Below are positions 31,040 to 45,124 of a DNA stretch of 64,000 nt, one piece after another (position 1 is the first letter of the stretch; every line of letters begins with the position of its first letter). Under the pieces are notes generated by a model, which saw only the letters and a list, made by a program, of their open reading frames with translations, did no database searches and was not told the origin of the DNA. The position numbers and the translations under genes were made by a program. Source of the DNA: Malurus cyaneus samueli (taxonomy: Eukaryota > Chordata > Aves > Passeriformes > Maluridae); assembly GCA_009741485.1 (NCBI GenBank), contig CM019237.1, positions 53,551,691-53,615,690 on the forward strand, read 5' to 3'.

Positions 31040-32916
31040 CAAAAAGGTCTTTCAGACTTAGTAATGCCCATTTACTAAAATCAAGCAAGAAACAAAAATA
31101 GGTTGTGTAAACAAAGAGGAAATTTTAAAAAATCAAAAATTAATTTCAAACCTCTCAGTCAGCATAGCTGGGAAACGCAAGAGTTGAGCCTGTCCAGTTG
31201 GAGTGTGTGAAGTGACAGTGTGAATCTCTTGCTGTTTGCTGAGTGCCTTACCTCAAGACTAGCTGTTGAGAGGAATGAGTCTGTGGTCCTCTTGCCTATT
31301 CATCTACTTAGACATCCTTCACTGATTACACTGTATTAACTTGTTAGGTGTTAACAATGTCCCATTCCTTACTCTAGAACAGCAGCAGTTACCTTTTTAT
31401 CTGTCAGTAATATTGCCTCTAGTTCACAGCATAAAATAAAAATATGCATTCATATTTGGTTTATTAGCCATGTAGAAGTGCATCCTGCTACCAACTGAAT
31501 TAACACATAATAAGGATACTAAAAAAACAACCAAAATAACCCCTCACCAAAAGAAACCCAAAAAATAAAAAAAAAAACTAAACTATTCTTAAGTGGCCCA
31601 AAATCTATTCTTTGATTGATGTTACATACACTTATTTCAGTTTTGCACAATTGCTTCTTCATTCCCAAAATATGAAATCATTCCAAGGGGACTCCAAGCT
31701 ATGCTGTATTTTCCAAGTTTCACTTCAATAAAATATTACAAATATGTTACCATGTAGTTGGGATTTTTTTCTGCAATCTTCATAACAAACCAATGTTTTC
31801 ATAGTATTGCCACAAACCACAGCTATTACCTCATACAAGAGCACAATGTTTTGGCAATGCAGTGCAAATAGCAGGAACAACCTCACCATCATCTTCCAAA
31901 ATAGTTCTTTGAACACATTTCCAAAAAACAGTAGCGACAAAAGCCCTGCCACTTCATTCCTTCCTTCCACCCCCATGATGGATGAGAAGAAAGCGCTGAA
32001 ACAAGCACTGCCCTCTCCTATCTCTGGGTTATTAAGAGACTCTGGATCACAGTCATCCACAGCTAAATCACATTGAAGTCAACAGGAAACATTCCAAAAC
32101 CTAGAGAAACTGCATACATCATTTAACCTGAACACTCCAGAACAAGGTTTAAGGAAAACAGACTGTTTAATCTGCCTGTCTCACATGTCATAACCAAATC
32201 ATGGGGAGGGCTGGGGGAATGCCTAAATTATACCAGAAACATTAGTGCCCCAATTTAATGTGAAAATTACAAATTACAGCAGAAAAAAATATGAAGATGT
32301 GGTGAAAATGCTTTTGCTCATGGCCTGATCCTTTAAAAAGTCTAAAACCTACAGAACTTCAAAGGAATCAAAGTCACTCAAAGCCTAACAGGACTGGCCT
32401 TTATTTGTGTGTTCAACCAACTATATTCCTTCCCAGACTTTACCCAAAATGGTTTCAAGCAACTTACTGTTAATAAGGATTAAACCTACTTAACTGAAGT
32501 ATTTCCAGAGATCACATCACTATCAGGCCTGATTAACAGGTCTTGAGGTCTACGGCAGCAAGGCTGCACTCCTCATATATTCTAAATATGACTGTATATT
32601 TGTATTCTGGATTCCTTCTCAGTGAGAACCAGTGCATGCAAAATAAATTCCACAATCCCACATCTTGTATACAAAGGGCATCACACATATCCTGCGATTT
32701 AAGCTATTCTCCTGAAATTATCTTAGTCTCACACAATCACACTTCAAACACCCCATATGTCCAGTTTGGTTATCCCTCCTTTGAAAAGCTAATAAATGTA
32801 ATACTTAGATGCAACTGCATTTCATCTAAAAACAATTATCTGCAGTACTTTGTGCCAGGAAAAGCATCAATAGGCATCGTTAACAACACTTCCACTTTAT
32901 TTTCTTCCCGTCTAAT

Positions 32917-32988
32917 GGGCCCAATCCAACACCCAAGTGAAGTCAATGAGAGCCTCACAATTGTTTTCAGTGGGAGCTGGACAGAGCC
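32917..32988. repeat. Short imperfect palindrome resembling an ancient amniote interspersed motif
   Basis: The segment begins GGGCCCAATCC, contains GTGAAGTCAATGAGAGC and later TTTTCAGTGGGAGCTGG, and ends ACAGAGCC. The halves are imperfect reverse complements (CCCAAGTGAAGTCAATGA against the TTCAGTGGGAGC side). The pattern resembles a palindromic dispersed motif built on CATTGAAGTCAATGG that I associate with sauropsid genomes. The family name is not certain. Confidence 0.4.
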
Positions 32989-35900
32989 TCACGATCGCAC
33001 ATGAATGTGGGGCTTGTGCAAGGAGGCCGAGTGACAAGCACAGCCTCTGTTTATTCACATCACGATACTGCAAAGGGAGAGGAAGAACAAACTTCCCGGG
33101 ATGTTCCCACTACCCGGAGCTGCTCAAGAGCCAATAATAAAAGCTTTGGAGGTGGGAGCAAAGACTGCTCTCTGGGCCTACTCAGTCCTTGTTCTCTTTT
33201 CTAAGACTGTCCATAAGAGCTGAAAACTGGACTGACACAGGCACCTGGTGCTTGGTGAAATGAAATTTTTACCTATTACCCTCCCTAAGCATTTTTAACA
33301 TTAAAAAACACAATACAAGACCCACCCTTGGTGCTATGCGGACCCTCCTATTCACCTCGGTTATTTTCATCTGCACAATAGTTCTCAGTTACAATGTACT
33401 TGTATTTTGCTTTATTGAACTGTACCTGATAGAGGGCTCTAAAAACGTTAAACAGTTTATTTCAGGCACTCACTTTGATGTTTCATGTAGATAAAAATAA
33501 GGAGAGAGGAAAAGAGCTCTTGTTTTTCCTCAAAACACCCATGGAAGTGGTACATTTCCAAAGAGATTAAATGCATAAGCCAAACTATTAAAAACACTTA
33601 AGTGCCCCAAAATTCTAAAAGGACACTTGCTGGCTCATACACAATGCTTTCCCATATGATTTTTTATTTCTTTATGAAAATGTTTTTATGTTCTCTTCCT
33701 CCACACACACTCATACTTTCCTCCTGCTTTGTGTTAAATATCAGAATATTTGAAAGTACAGATGTCACGTAGCCTTTGAAATGTAAGAGGCAACTTTGTT
33801 CTGGAGACTTTCAAATCTGTATCTATCTAGGGCTTCCTCGAAGGCACAAGTAGTATGCAATGCTTCAAGGGATTTCCAAAGTCCTGCACCAACATGTGCC
33901 TGACCTTGCTTTCCCTTGCTGGAGATATACAGTCAAAGAAACGGGCAGGCTGGTATTCCATAGCCATTCAGCACCTCAGTACTGGAAACCTCTTTTTGTT
34001 TTGGATTGTGAAATGACAGGCCACAAAGAGAGTTAAGTTCAACTTTTGAATCTGGTCATTCACACCCAGCCTTAATGCAAAATGCAACTGTAACCTGATG
34101 GTAACACCAAAGTGGCTGAAAATCACAGGCATAACCAAGAGCATCCTCCTCTGAAAACCATCCTCTGTCCATTTCATGCTTTCCATAGGTCAAATGGTTA
34201 AACTTAGTGGGAAGGGTGATGGAATGTAGTAGTTTGTTCAAAACTAACACAAAGAGACAAGAAAGACACAACTAGAATTTTAGCAGTGGAAAGAAAAGAA
34301 AGAAAAAATGAAAAAGAGTAAAAAGAAGAAGGAGGGGGCAAGACATTTTTTCAGCTCATATTTATAGTATGAGGGAACTTAGCCTTAACAGTGTAAATCA
34401 AATTAAACAGTTCAGGGATCTGTCTTTAAAAGCTGCCATTTTAATAAAAAGGGGGACAATTGGCAGGTTGTTTAAAAACTGTAGCTGCATTCTCGTACCC
34501 TGTGCCTCCTCCTTCTCCCAGCCCTTCCTCCCACACCACCAACTGCCATCTCTAATTTACCTTGCCATGCACTCACTCCAGAATTCCCTCCCAACCACAG
34601 CAGACTGGAGGAATCTACAGAAAATAAACTGACAATAAATACGACTGTATTACCTAAAGGGAGGAGGGGAAGCAACAAAAATTACCAAATTGTTGACATT
34701 GGTCAAGAAAACTTTCCCCTCTAAAATTTCAAAGAACACGAGGGTTCTGAACAGCAAAGGTCTCATTATGAATTCACTCAAAATTTTTTTCACAGAGCTC
34801 CTTCTCCCCCATCCTTGAATATAGGAGCAAATTCTTGTGCAATCATTAATGCTCAATGGCAGATAGGCTGCTATTTCCCACTCCTGAAGAAACTCATTTT
34901 ATGACATGCAACATGAAGAACTGCTTCATTGGTCAGTAGAGTTGCTATGGGGAGGCATGGTGACACCATGGTGGGAGAACTGGCTTTCTTTCCATCTGTA
35001 TCATCATCATTTAAAGGGCCTCAGAATTTCCTTAAGTTTAACAGGTTTATTGTTTTAATCCCTATCTGGGATAATAACAGGGTTCCTCACAAAAATGTAG
35101 AAAGCAAGTCTGACTGCTTGTGGGGAGAAAGTGAAAGGAAAAAGCTGAGGAAGAGACAGGATGGAAAGAATACAAGTCTATTTTCTTGCTGGGACTGTAA
35201 CATTAATACTGTTAAGGCTTATTTCACACACATTCTTAAAAAGAATCAGATTTTTGCTGTCCATACATCATGATTCAACTAAAACTATGCAGAAGCTTTT
35301 AAGTTTCAATATTATCATCACTTTATCCATAAAAATCCAACTTTATCTGTCTTTAAGCATCTCAGATTTTCTCCACAGAAAGCTAGACTCAGGCTAATAA
35401 AACGTAATAGTTTAAAGCAGCACTTTCTCGAGACCACGTAACATACAGAAAATGAAATTTTTATAAAGTGAGAACGCTAATATCAATGACTCCTTTTATT
35501 CACCCTCCTGACATCTCAGAAACAAACAATCCAGCCCTACTTATAAATCAAAAGTACCTTTACTGAGGAAAGCATCCAGCAACATTATGCTCTGACACAA
35601 GCAGCTCTCTAGACGCAGCAGCAAGGAACCTTTAGCCCTGTGCAAAGGTGTTAACAATGCAGGACTAATGTGACACGGCACTAAATGGATGGCCAAACAC
35701 AGAGGCTTTGTTACACACAGGAGGTTGCATTTTTGCCATCTTTTTTGAAACATGTACCTACGGGAAAATACTATCAAGTCCTTTCAAAGATGGACTTTCA
35801 AAGAAGAAAAGGGAAGAAGAAACTGTTTTGTCCTGCATATTTTAAGGATAAATATAGAAAATGCAGAGAAATAATACCTAAATTGCTAACCAAGAGTGAA

Positions 35901-38900
35901 AGCTAGACAGATTATTTATTTTTTATGTACGGCGCATTTTCCTCTGCTTAACTTAAGAGTAAAACATGAATTGGTCAAAGTACCAAATTCCCACGTACCC
36001 AAATCTCCTAACTTACAAATTTTTTTGTCTAAATCTATATATTTCATAAATAGGGTTTTATGAACAATTTTACTCAGTGTCATTCATTCTCAACATTTAA
36101 AAAGATGAGTTGGATCAAAATGATTGTATTATATGCCTGGAATTTATGGTATCAACTTCACTTTCCATCGCTGCATCACTAAAGGAAAACTGTGGTCCTG
36201 ATTTAAAGATTTAAATTCAGATCAAATGGGAAAGTGTTAAATTCAGAAGAGCTTTTGGTCCATTAACTTCCATGCTGATTTGACACGCTCTGCAGTGCTT
36301 GGGCAACAGACTCTGCTATACAACGTATTCCTAAGCAAACAGTGCTTTGTGTCATAAACCATCTGGGGTGTCAGATCCAAGGGCCACTCATCCAAGCTCC
36401 TCTGATACGCTTGGAAATGCTGAGGTGCAGAACAGAAACTTTTCCGCACTATGAAATATCTTTCACAAGGGTAAGGGAGATGCTTCCATCAGAGAAATGA
36501 CGGAAGGCACAAAATTCTGGCGGAGGGTGTTTTTTTCATTATTCTACTGAAGAAAACCACTGGACAAACAAGCTTTCTAAAACACTAATATTTTTCTAAG
36601 GTACCAATAAAAGTGATACCATTCATAATCTGGACAGTGCTCCCTTTCATATCAGAGCCTACAGTTGCGAAGCTAAGTGCCAAGCAGATGGTTGAAATCT
36701 GTTTTGTATAAAAAGTGTGTGCGCACACGCATTTTTTTTTAGATGGAGTTCTTTGTATTCATATTCAGGCCTAGGTTCTAGCCATCAAAACACTGGCACT
36801 GATGCAATCATTAGCTGCACTTTAGACAACTGGCAACTAAGGTATTCACAGTTCTCCACAAAATGTTCAGCTAATATCTCCCAGATGTATAATTAAGGCA
36901 AAAGATCATCTTCTTAAATTGGTATCAGTGCTTTTGATGGCCTTTCAATAGACTGCACGTGTATGTAAAAAGCTACTGTATTTATCCTCTTTTTTAAATA
37001 ATGCTCTGTTATACTGTAAGTGTTTATAGCAGCTTTTAAAAATGCAGGCTTCCACATCAGACTCTACTCAAATACAACACCATAAACTCCATTCATCCCG
37101 ATTTCATCTTTGAATTGAGCAGGAAATTTTATAGATCATTTTAACAGCAAAACTTGTCTTTCTTATCTGATAACCATTTAGCTTATTCTAAAAGAAAACA
37201 CAAGAGAGGCTCATCTGCTCTGGAGGAATCAGTTCCAGACAAGATGAATTTGCTCCTACACTGGACAACTTGTGGCAGGTCACCTCAGTTGCAGGTGCCT
37301 CAGTCAACTCATTTGTAAGTGGGTTGCTTATTACTTCAAACAGCAAAACCAGAAATGCTTACCAGCATGGGGCTCTGCTGTCTGCCCGGGCTTCTCATGG
37401 AATCTGTGAACGGGTGACAATAATTTGCCTGGTGACAAATTAACAGAGGTCACACTTTTGACGACTGAGGTTATCAAACAAATGTGTATTTGGGAAAAGG
37501 CATTTTTGTGCAGGGGTCTCTCTACAGGCCTTGGTGGCCACAACTGGGAATTAGTACCTTAGGAAACACAGTTTCAAAACAAAGATTGATTCTGTGTGCA
37601 GTGCCAAGTCCGCTGAGGTCCAGATGTTAGCTCCGGCATAATTCAGGTATATTTTCATCACAACCACTCGGATCATTCTAATCTGCCAGGCCTACACACT
37701 ATTCAGGAGAAAAAGATAGTTACCCTGCCCTCAAAACACGCCAGCACAGAACTCCCAAAATCCCCAGATTTGCTGAAGCCTGCAGAAATCCCTCCCTATG
37801 CTTTAGAAACTCTGGCAGCATTGCAACCTGTGGAAGTTTGCTGCAGATTAAGGAAAGGCAGGATTCTGCTCAGTGATCTCCTCATGAGTCACAACTTCAT
37901 GTCATCATGGTGTGCTGGGGTGAAGAATATCAGCCTTTTTCATAGAGTTGAGCAGGACGTTAATTAATTAGGCCTACAATTTTAGGAGCTGACACTGAAC
38001 TCCAGTGGCACTGAACCCAAACAGTCAGAATGAATGGGCACTTTTTTAAAGGATGCCTTGACTGGCCCTATCACAAAATAGCTCTTTGTGAACACACTGC
38101 TGAATAACTGCTACTGAGACACTATGAAACTGGCCTGATCATAATCCATTGTCTTGAAAGCAGTGTCCCTCTTAAAAAGCTTATCAAAGAGAATAACTTA
38201 GCAACTCAGCCATGATATTCACAGGCAACAGAGATCAAATCCACCCATGACTCCCTCAGTTTATGCCCATTTTCTCAACAGTGTGTAGTAGAGGAAGGAA
38301 CACACAACCTAGATCTAAAGCTACCTGCAGACCTCAGCATTTCAGCTCTACTCTTACTGAGCACAAACTTAGAAACAAGATAAAAATAACACTAAAACAG
38401 ATTAGAAGAACTTTTAACATGAAGAAGAAAACAATTCCTCCCTTTCAATAATCTTCTGTAATTTCCTTCATTTTGGATATAATTTAAAATGCAGATGTCC
38501 AATGTTTGGGTGAGAATCAATGCATTTTGTGCTTTGCAGTGTGGTTTTATTGCGGTTAGGCTGGTTGGTTTGCTCACTGTGGTTGCCTACATTGCCGCTT
38601 GCAGGGAAGTCTGTGCCTCACATTAATACTCTCCATGTGAAGAATTTTTTCCTGGACTCCCCTTGTGCCTGGTCCTTAGGTTATAAAACATGTGAGAGCT
38701 CTGGTACATACAGTTGAAGATGCTGACTGTTCTCCAGGACTGAAGTTTACCTGTTAGCGGCACATGCTGTTTCCCAATTTATGCTTAAACACGGCGGGTG
38801 CTGCCGCCTAACTTCAGTTACCCAAACTTGCCTCCAGATTAGGAGTAGTTTAGAAGCACACTCAGATAATTGGAGGGTCTACAGACAGTATTCCCTCCCA

Positions 38901-40193
38901 GCCCTCAACGATACAACAGAGGCTGCAAATATTTCTTTAATTTATATTATTAATTATACTCCATAGTCCCTATTTTACATACTTAAGCGATTCAAATACT
39001 ATAGTTCATCTTGCTAGAATGAGACCTTTAGAAATTATAATTGGACAGAGAGAAGTCTATAATTTGCAGTTCTTAGGATCTCAAGAAGGAAAAGAAGGGT
39101 GTCTTGAGGTTAAAAACAGGAGTAGCAGTCAGTTTCTCTACTTTTTAAATGCACGCATGCAAAAGATTTTGTGACACTATTCCTCAGTTTTCTCAACTAT
39201 AGGTGGAGGCTAATCTTGCTTTTCAATCTAAAAAGCACAGAAATCTTCATTATTTGTATATCAGTGGTTCCCAAATGCTCTGAATTCCTAATCAAAAGGC
39301 TTTATAGGAAGTATGAATCTATTATTAATAGTATCAGTACTTCTAACAGTAAAGCAACTTCTACGTATACACGTCTGGAGAAAAATACAGAGAGAGAATA
39401 CACATATATTGCTCAATTTATAAATTGTTAAGCATGGCTTCAGGACTGAAATCTCATTCATGAAGCATGCTAGGGATCTCTTACCTACTCCCCGTTTCTG
39501 AATTTTCCCCATACAAAGACACATTGATATTACTCTAAGCTCTAAGCACAAAGGCTGCTCTGTGGAATGGAAAGAAACCTTCTTTTTTTGTGTTTGTACA
39601 GTGACAAGCATAATGGGGTCCTGATTCAGGATGCTTGCACTCTACAAAAACACACTAAATCAATGACACTAATACACATGCAGATCATCTATAAAAGAGA
39701 TGCATGGCATACTTGAGAGTGGCACAGTACTTTTCCCATACTTTGCCTGATATTTCATGCAAACGTCTAATGTGCATTCCCGAGTCACACAATTCATTTC
39801 AGAGTTTAGGCAAGAACAGCAAAAGTGAGCAGAACTTACAAAACATGAGCAAAGGAGAAGAACCTTCCACTGAGAAATTCTGCCAAATTCTAATCTCAGC
39901 TGCAAAACCAGAATGAACTCAATGTTCATGGGGTTTCGACAAAGATGAGAACCAGTAGCCTTCTTTGAAACACACCATAAATTTCTACTTCAGTGTCCAA
40001 AACCCAGGAGCAAGAGCCAAATCAAAGCCTGATTCTGAAGAGAGAAATGTATTTTCTGTGTCCTGTTACATTCAAACTCAAAAGCCTGGATATTTTTAAC
40101 AGACATGGAAAAAAGAACTGTTTAGCTTTACTCAGCAACTGCAGAAGGAAACTGTACCAAAAGAATAATGTTGCATGTTCTGTTTTCACTTGA

Positions 40194-40250
40194 TTTCATT
40201 TAGCCTTTCAGTTCTATTTCAGTTCTATTTCAGTTGTGTTTCATTTAGCC
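40194..40250. repeat. 11-bp tandem array flanked by 12-bp direct repeats
   Basis: Three units of 11 bases (TTTCAGTTCTA twice, then TTTCAGTTGTG; 40206-40238) sit between two exact copies of TTTCATTTAGCC (40194-40205 and 40239-40250). A T-rich run follows. Confidence 0.88.
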
Positions 40251-42345
40251 CATTTTTTTTTTTAAATAATCATCATGTTTTGGTGATTCACATTTCACAC
40301 TAGCACAGGAACAAGTCATGTAAATACAACACAACCAAATGACCCAGTTTGTTAATAGACATGCCAAACGGGTAAGAACATCCTTCCCTCCGCCCTTACC
40401 AACCATCACCTTCCCACACATCTCATTTCTCTCCAAAAAAGCCTCTGCCCCGGTGAGGCCGTGGCATAGAAATTTAGGGATAAAACCCTATGAATAGAAA
40501 CCTGACTAAACCTTGGGAGAAAAGGTTTCCAGTCTTGTTTTACAAAGTGAATGTAATGAGGATGCTAAGGGAATTTTTCTGGAAGCAGAAGATTTCTCTG
40601 CAGTCTAACAGAGCACCCAGAGCTGCAACTCCCTCCCAGCTCAAAGCTCTGTTGAAGTGCTTTAGTCCTAACCCAGGCAGGTCACCCCTAAAGGTGAGAG
40701 GACACCATAAGCTTCTTGCCCTTCACTAAGCATTCTCTCTCTTAAATGAAGGAATGCTTCCAAATTATAAAAACTATGTGACGAGATGCACTTTGGTCTT
40801 TCAGACTGTGATGAATTTCAACTTCATTACACTCTTCTGAAGTGCTGTCTCTTAATGCACCCCAGCATAGGGACATTCTGAACCATAGAGGGCAAACACA
40901 AACAAGTCTGTGCCGATGGGTGCACAGGCTCCTGAGATTTTGGGAGACTCACTCTTTTAAATGGAAAAAAAAAATTGGGGTGAAATCTTTTCATATAACT
41001 ACAGTAAAAACAAAAAAAAAAAAGAGTAACAGCATTAAAAATTGTTTCGAACCATTAATATTTTCTTTATTCTTGGTCTTCCGCAATCTATTGAGCTGGC
41101 AGTGGCGAGTTAAGTCCAGCTCGCTGTCAGATACATTAACTTGGGCCATGCCCAACCTCTGAGTTAAATCAATGACACTTGGGTCTGTTTTTTCATTCTC
41201 ACATTCTTAAAACAATTAAGCCCAGCACCAAAGAAACCAAGAGGATCACAAACTGTATGTGTTTCTCTTTACATGAACAACATTCCTAGGTCTTTTTCTC
41301 TAGAGCTACAAAGGTCTTTGAAGAACACTAGATGTAGACAATGCTCTTAACTTCACAAAATACCTCTTGCACAAGGTCCTCACCGCTAAAAAGAATTTGG
41401 AGTATTCACACAAGAAAATTAAATTAAATATCTATTCACTCTGCTTGTATTTTTGCTCCCAAAAATAACATAATTATGTTCTGACAGAAATAAATGTGTA
41501 GTAATAAGACTATAATACAATCACAAAAAACTAGCATTAAGGCAACATTTAGAGTATGTTTAGATCAAACAGAAGTCAGACACCCCCATCCTAGTAAAAA
41601 AAACAAAGCCAAAAATAACTTAAGACACTCTATATGAACTTGAGAAAACACAAAACCAGAAGTACATGGCAAAACAAAATAAAACTATTATAGATCTCAA
41701 AAAGCACATGCCAATATGAATTTCAATACTTGGTCTTTAAAAAAACGGAAATCTGGAATACTAAACACAAATTTAAAAAATAGCAAAATAGAAATACAAT
41801 TTGAGAACTGAAAAATGTTACCCGATTAATCCAACAACACTTTTAAAGGAAACAAGGTCAATGCCACTTAAACTTTCAAAGCGAGCCACAAGCTTTTCCT
41901 CATATTCACTTCAAGTCTCAGAGTTCCACAAGTCAAAAATAGTATCATCATGTTGGAATTATTTTTTTTTCTTTAAACAAGGTGACAAAAGGACAAGTCG
42001 AAGAGAAGTGCCAAGCCAAATCAAAACCAGGACCTTGGAAAATGTTTGCCAATTTCTTTCAAACAAACAGCTCCCCCAATACCATGGGAAGCACCTGAAC
42101 TTCATATTAACAACTGATAATTCTAGCAAATTGAATTCAACTTTTCCTTCTTACCCTGTTGAAAACAATTAAAAATTTTCACACCTATCCTAAAAAAAAG
42201 GCAGTTTCTCCAAATTAGCACTGCAGACTTCACAATTTCCATTTGCTCCTCGCATTCTTCTCAAGTCCCATGGCCCCTGCAAGCAGCACTCGCTAACCAA
42301 AACTCTTCCAGAACCTTGTCAAAACTTGTTCTCTCCCAACAATTA

Positions 42346-42755
42346 CCATGCACACAACTTCACGCCGTCACAAGGACATGAGGGCTCAGGAACAACTTTT
42401 GGAGGCTCCAGGCTTCCCAGGCTGGCAGAGCTGGGCTCGGCGTGGAGGTGACAAGCAGCGTCTCTCGAGTGGAGGCTGCGGTGCACTGGGCTCCCCACAG
42501 CACCCCTGGTGCCCAGCCTCAGCCTGGGCAAGGCCTCTTGGAGCAAGAAAGCCCCTGTGGAGGGTGTGGGAGAGCTGGGACAACACCATAACCCTCGCAA
42601 AGGCGTGGGTGAAAACTTCATGGTGGTGGGGCTCTGCCAAGAGGGCTGCGGGAGGAGATGGGAACGGGACAAACGCCGTCAATAAATCCCCACGACTGCT
42701 CACCCTCACCTGCTGGTCAGAGCCAGTCCAAAGCTCCAGAGAAGAACAAACCATT
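42346..42755. other. Isolated GC-rich, CpG-containing island inside SOX5 intron 1
   Basis: About 400 bases of GC-rich sequence with a dozen or so CpGs, standing alone in AT-rich intron. On minus it has a strong donor-like site (CCAGCAG, then GTGAGG, at 42710/42709). About 64 bases later comes a pyrimidine-rich acceptor-like site (CCCATCTCCTCCCGCAG, ending 42646), followed by CACCACCATGAAG and an open frame of 92 codons (42621-42343). The product (MKFSPTPLRG..., ending ...CDGVKLCAW) is of no family I know. It may be a chance frame, an alternative exon or an inserted fragment. Confidence 0.35.
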
Positions 42756-43714
42756 TCAAAAGTCCCAGAAGTTCTGGTTTAGGTAACTCAATAAAGTGAC
42801 AAGGATTTACTTACTTTGCAGCCCTGTGGGTTTTAACATAGTCATACACAACATAATTTTACCTTTTGAAGGAAGCAGACTTCACGCATTTTCCAAATTT
42901 GATAAAAATCCATAGAAACTTTAAGAGGAAAAAGCTCTTTGCTTGTAAGGATGCTACTTATTAAGAACAAACTCCTTGCCATCAGCAGAGAGGCGCTACA
43001 GCTATTCATTAATTGCTGTGAGCACTTATTTTCTCTTAACTACAGTAGCAGAATTCACAGGCATTGAATATTTCTAGCATGTACAGGTACAACATGACAA
43101 CATGTTTTTCCCCCTCCACTTATGAGTTAATTATGCTATAACGGGCCTGAGCAAGAAATTAGTAAAATACAATAAAATAGAAAGTCGAGAAGATGTCAGA
43201 CTGACTTTTGCAACAGTTGTGAAGGCACAGGAATCTCACAAAAACATAAAGCTATCCCATAGTTCAAGTATGAAAATGCATGTGAAGAGAAATTGTAAAT
43301 GTACCTTGGGAGAAGACACTCTTTTTCCTGTATAAATATTGTTTAAAGTCTATTTTATACAGCTTCAGATATATCACATTGTACACACATACTCCTCTCC
43401 TATCAGGAAGCTTCACTTTTAAGTAACTCAACCAGATACTCTATGCCTCCTAAATGATAAAGCCATAAATGCTCATTAAAGCTCCCTGAGAAGCAGTAAA
43501 TATTTTGTAAACTAGTTACATATTTAAGATCTCTGGACAGAAAGAGAAGGAAAAACAATTCCTCTCCCATGCAAAGGTACCAATCAAACACACTATGCAC
43601 ATAAACACCGCAAGATGCTTGGTGGGAGACTGTGTATGTGTTTGTGTGTGTTTTAATTAACTCCTTGAATGCATATGATGAGCCAGCCACCCAGAATTAG
43701 TAATGCCAAACTCC

Positions 43715-44030
43715 CAATTTGATTCAAAAGCAATGAACACAACAGTCGAATTGTGCAGGCTGGTGTGTCACTCATCAGCTCTCTCATTTGGGCTTTTGCC
43801 TTCCAAGACTAGTTCACAAATTCAGCAACTGGTAAATTATTGAGATGTTCATTAAAATCCATAATCTGTAACAGTCAACTTCTTCCTAGCCAAGCATAAG
43901 CACAACAAATTAAATTAGTGCATGCAGGACATTAATGAATAGTCTGCAAACACATTAATCCTTTAGCCTTATCTCAGAGAAATAAAACTGTTCATTTTTG
44001 TCACTGTGAAAAACTAGTATCTGCAGCTTT
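43715..44030. promoter_or_regulatory. Candidate conserved intronic element rich in homeodomain-type sites
   Basis: Repeat-free stretch with several ATTA cores in close order (TAAATTATTGAG, AAATTAAATTAG, ACATTAATGAATAG, ACATTAATCC) and GCATGCAGG. It lies about 4.3 kb downstream of the SOX5 first exon. Called on motif density only. Confidence 0.25.
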
Positions 44031-45070
44031 ACACTGGCACTCTATTCATTCTTCAAATCCCACACCCCTAGAACCACAAACTTAAGCAATGAAGTCCTTT
44101 TCTCAAAACATCTCAATGAAGTTAAAAGCTATTCAGCCCGATAGTAAAGGAATCTTTTAAACGAAGGAATAAGCACTCTTACTTCTACGGGTAGATTTTA
44201 GGAGAGTGGGATGTCATTCTGTGCAATCCAGGTAATAGAAAAGTAGTATTCTTTCTCCAAAATTCTCCGCAAATGCAAAAGAAGAAAGCTTTTAGGGTAA
44301 CTTTAGCTAAGAAAAGCGCTTAGGAATACGCAAAGTTTCCTTTTAGGAAAATGACTTCTCCATTTGACAGTGTTGGTACAACCCCAAAATAAATTCAGTG
44401 GGAGTCTGAAATGACTCGTGCAGTGCAGCAGTGAAGCAGCTAAGTATATTTTCTTCCTCCCAGCAGAGGCTTGCTTTACATCCTTGAGCTTTTTCTTTCT
44501 ACAAGCTATTCACTAGAACAGAGAACGTTCTGAGAGCACACTACCGGTGACTGCAAACGTTGAACTTGTTCTACTGTCCCCATCCCCACTGCTCCTGTCC
44601 ACGTCTTTTGTCTTTTCTAGCTCTGTCCTTTTTTCCTGTAGAGACACTAACCCATCGTTCCTTCTTGTACAAGCCTTGCATACCACTTTACCTTAAATTG
44701 GCATGTTAAAAATAAAAATTTTTTAAAAAAAGAAATAATGAAAAAGAGAAAGGATGCCACTCTGTCCGGATGCCTAGCAGAGCCTCTCTCTCAGTCTACA
44801 GAGAAATGTAAATATGCAGTAATTAATTTGGGTTTAAGAACATTCCATACACTAGGGACATTGTTAAGCAGTCACTTTATCTATTTTTCATTAATCAGAT
44901 TTTATTAAGACATTAAAACTTTATGCTGGGCATTTCTGAGTTTTTATCATTCTGTAAATTTCCCAGCTGTCTGCGATGGTTCTGGCCACATTGTCTCTAC
45001 CTTTTCCTCAGTGAAGCAAACTTTCTTGCTATTGTGGCCTGGCTTGTTATAGTGAAGTATAATGACCCAA

Positions 45071-45072
<2 letters not shown>

Positions 45073-45120
<48 letters not shown>

Positions 45121-45124
45121 AAAA
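45073..45124. repeat. Poly-A run, A34 plus A-rich extension
   Basis: A34 (45073-45106) and then GAAAGAAAAGAAAAAAAAG. The Lys-rich 160-codon open frame at 44923-45405 owes its length to reading through this run. Confidence 0.95.

Larger units (their letters stand above)
25101..42340. other. SOX5 intron 1, middle part, nothing coding
   Basis: AT-rich unique sequence apart from the listed repeats and candidate elements. Open frames up to about 153 codons (32543-33004 plus) lack family features. Confidence 0.6.

Noticed and set aside
32543..33004. 153-codon plus-strand frame
   Set aside because: No domain is recognised, it overlaps the palindromic repeat, and no paired splice sites support it.
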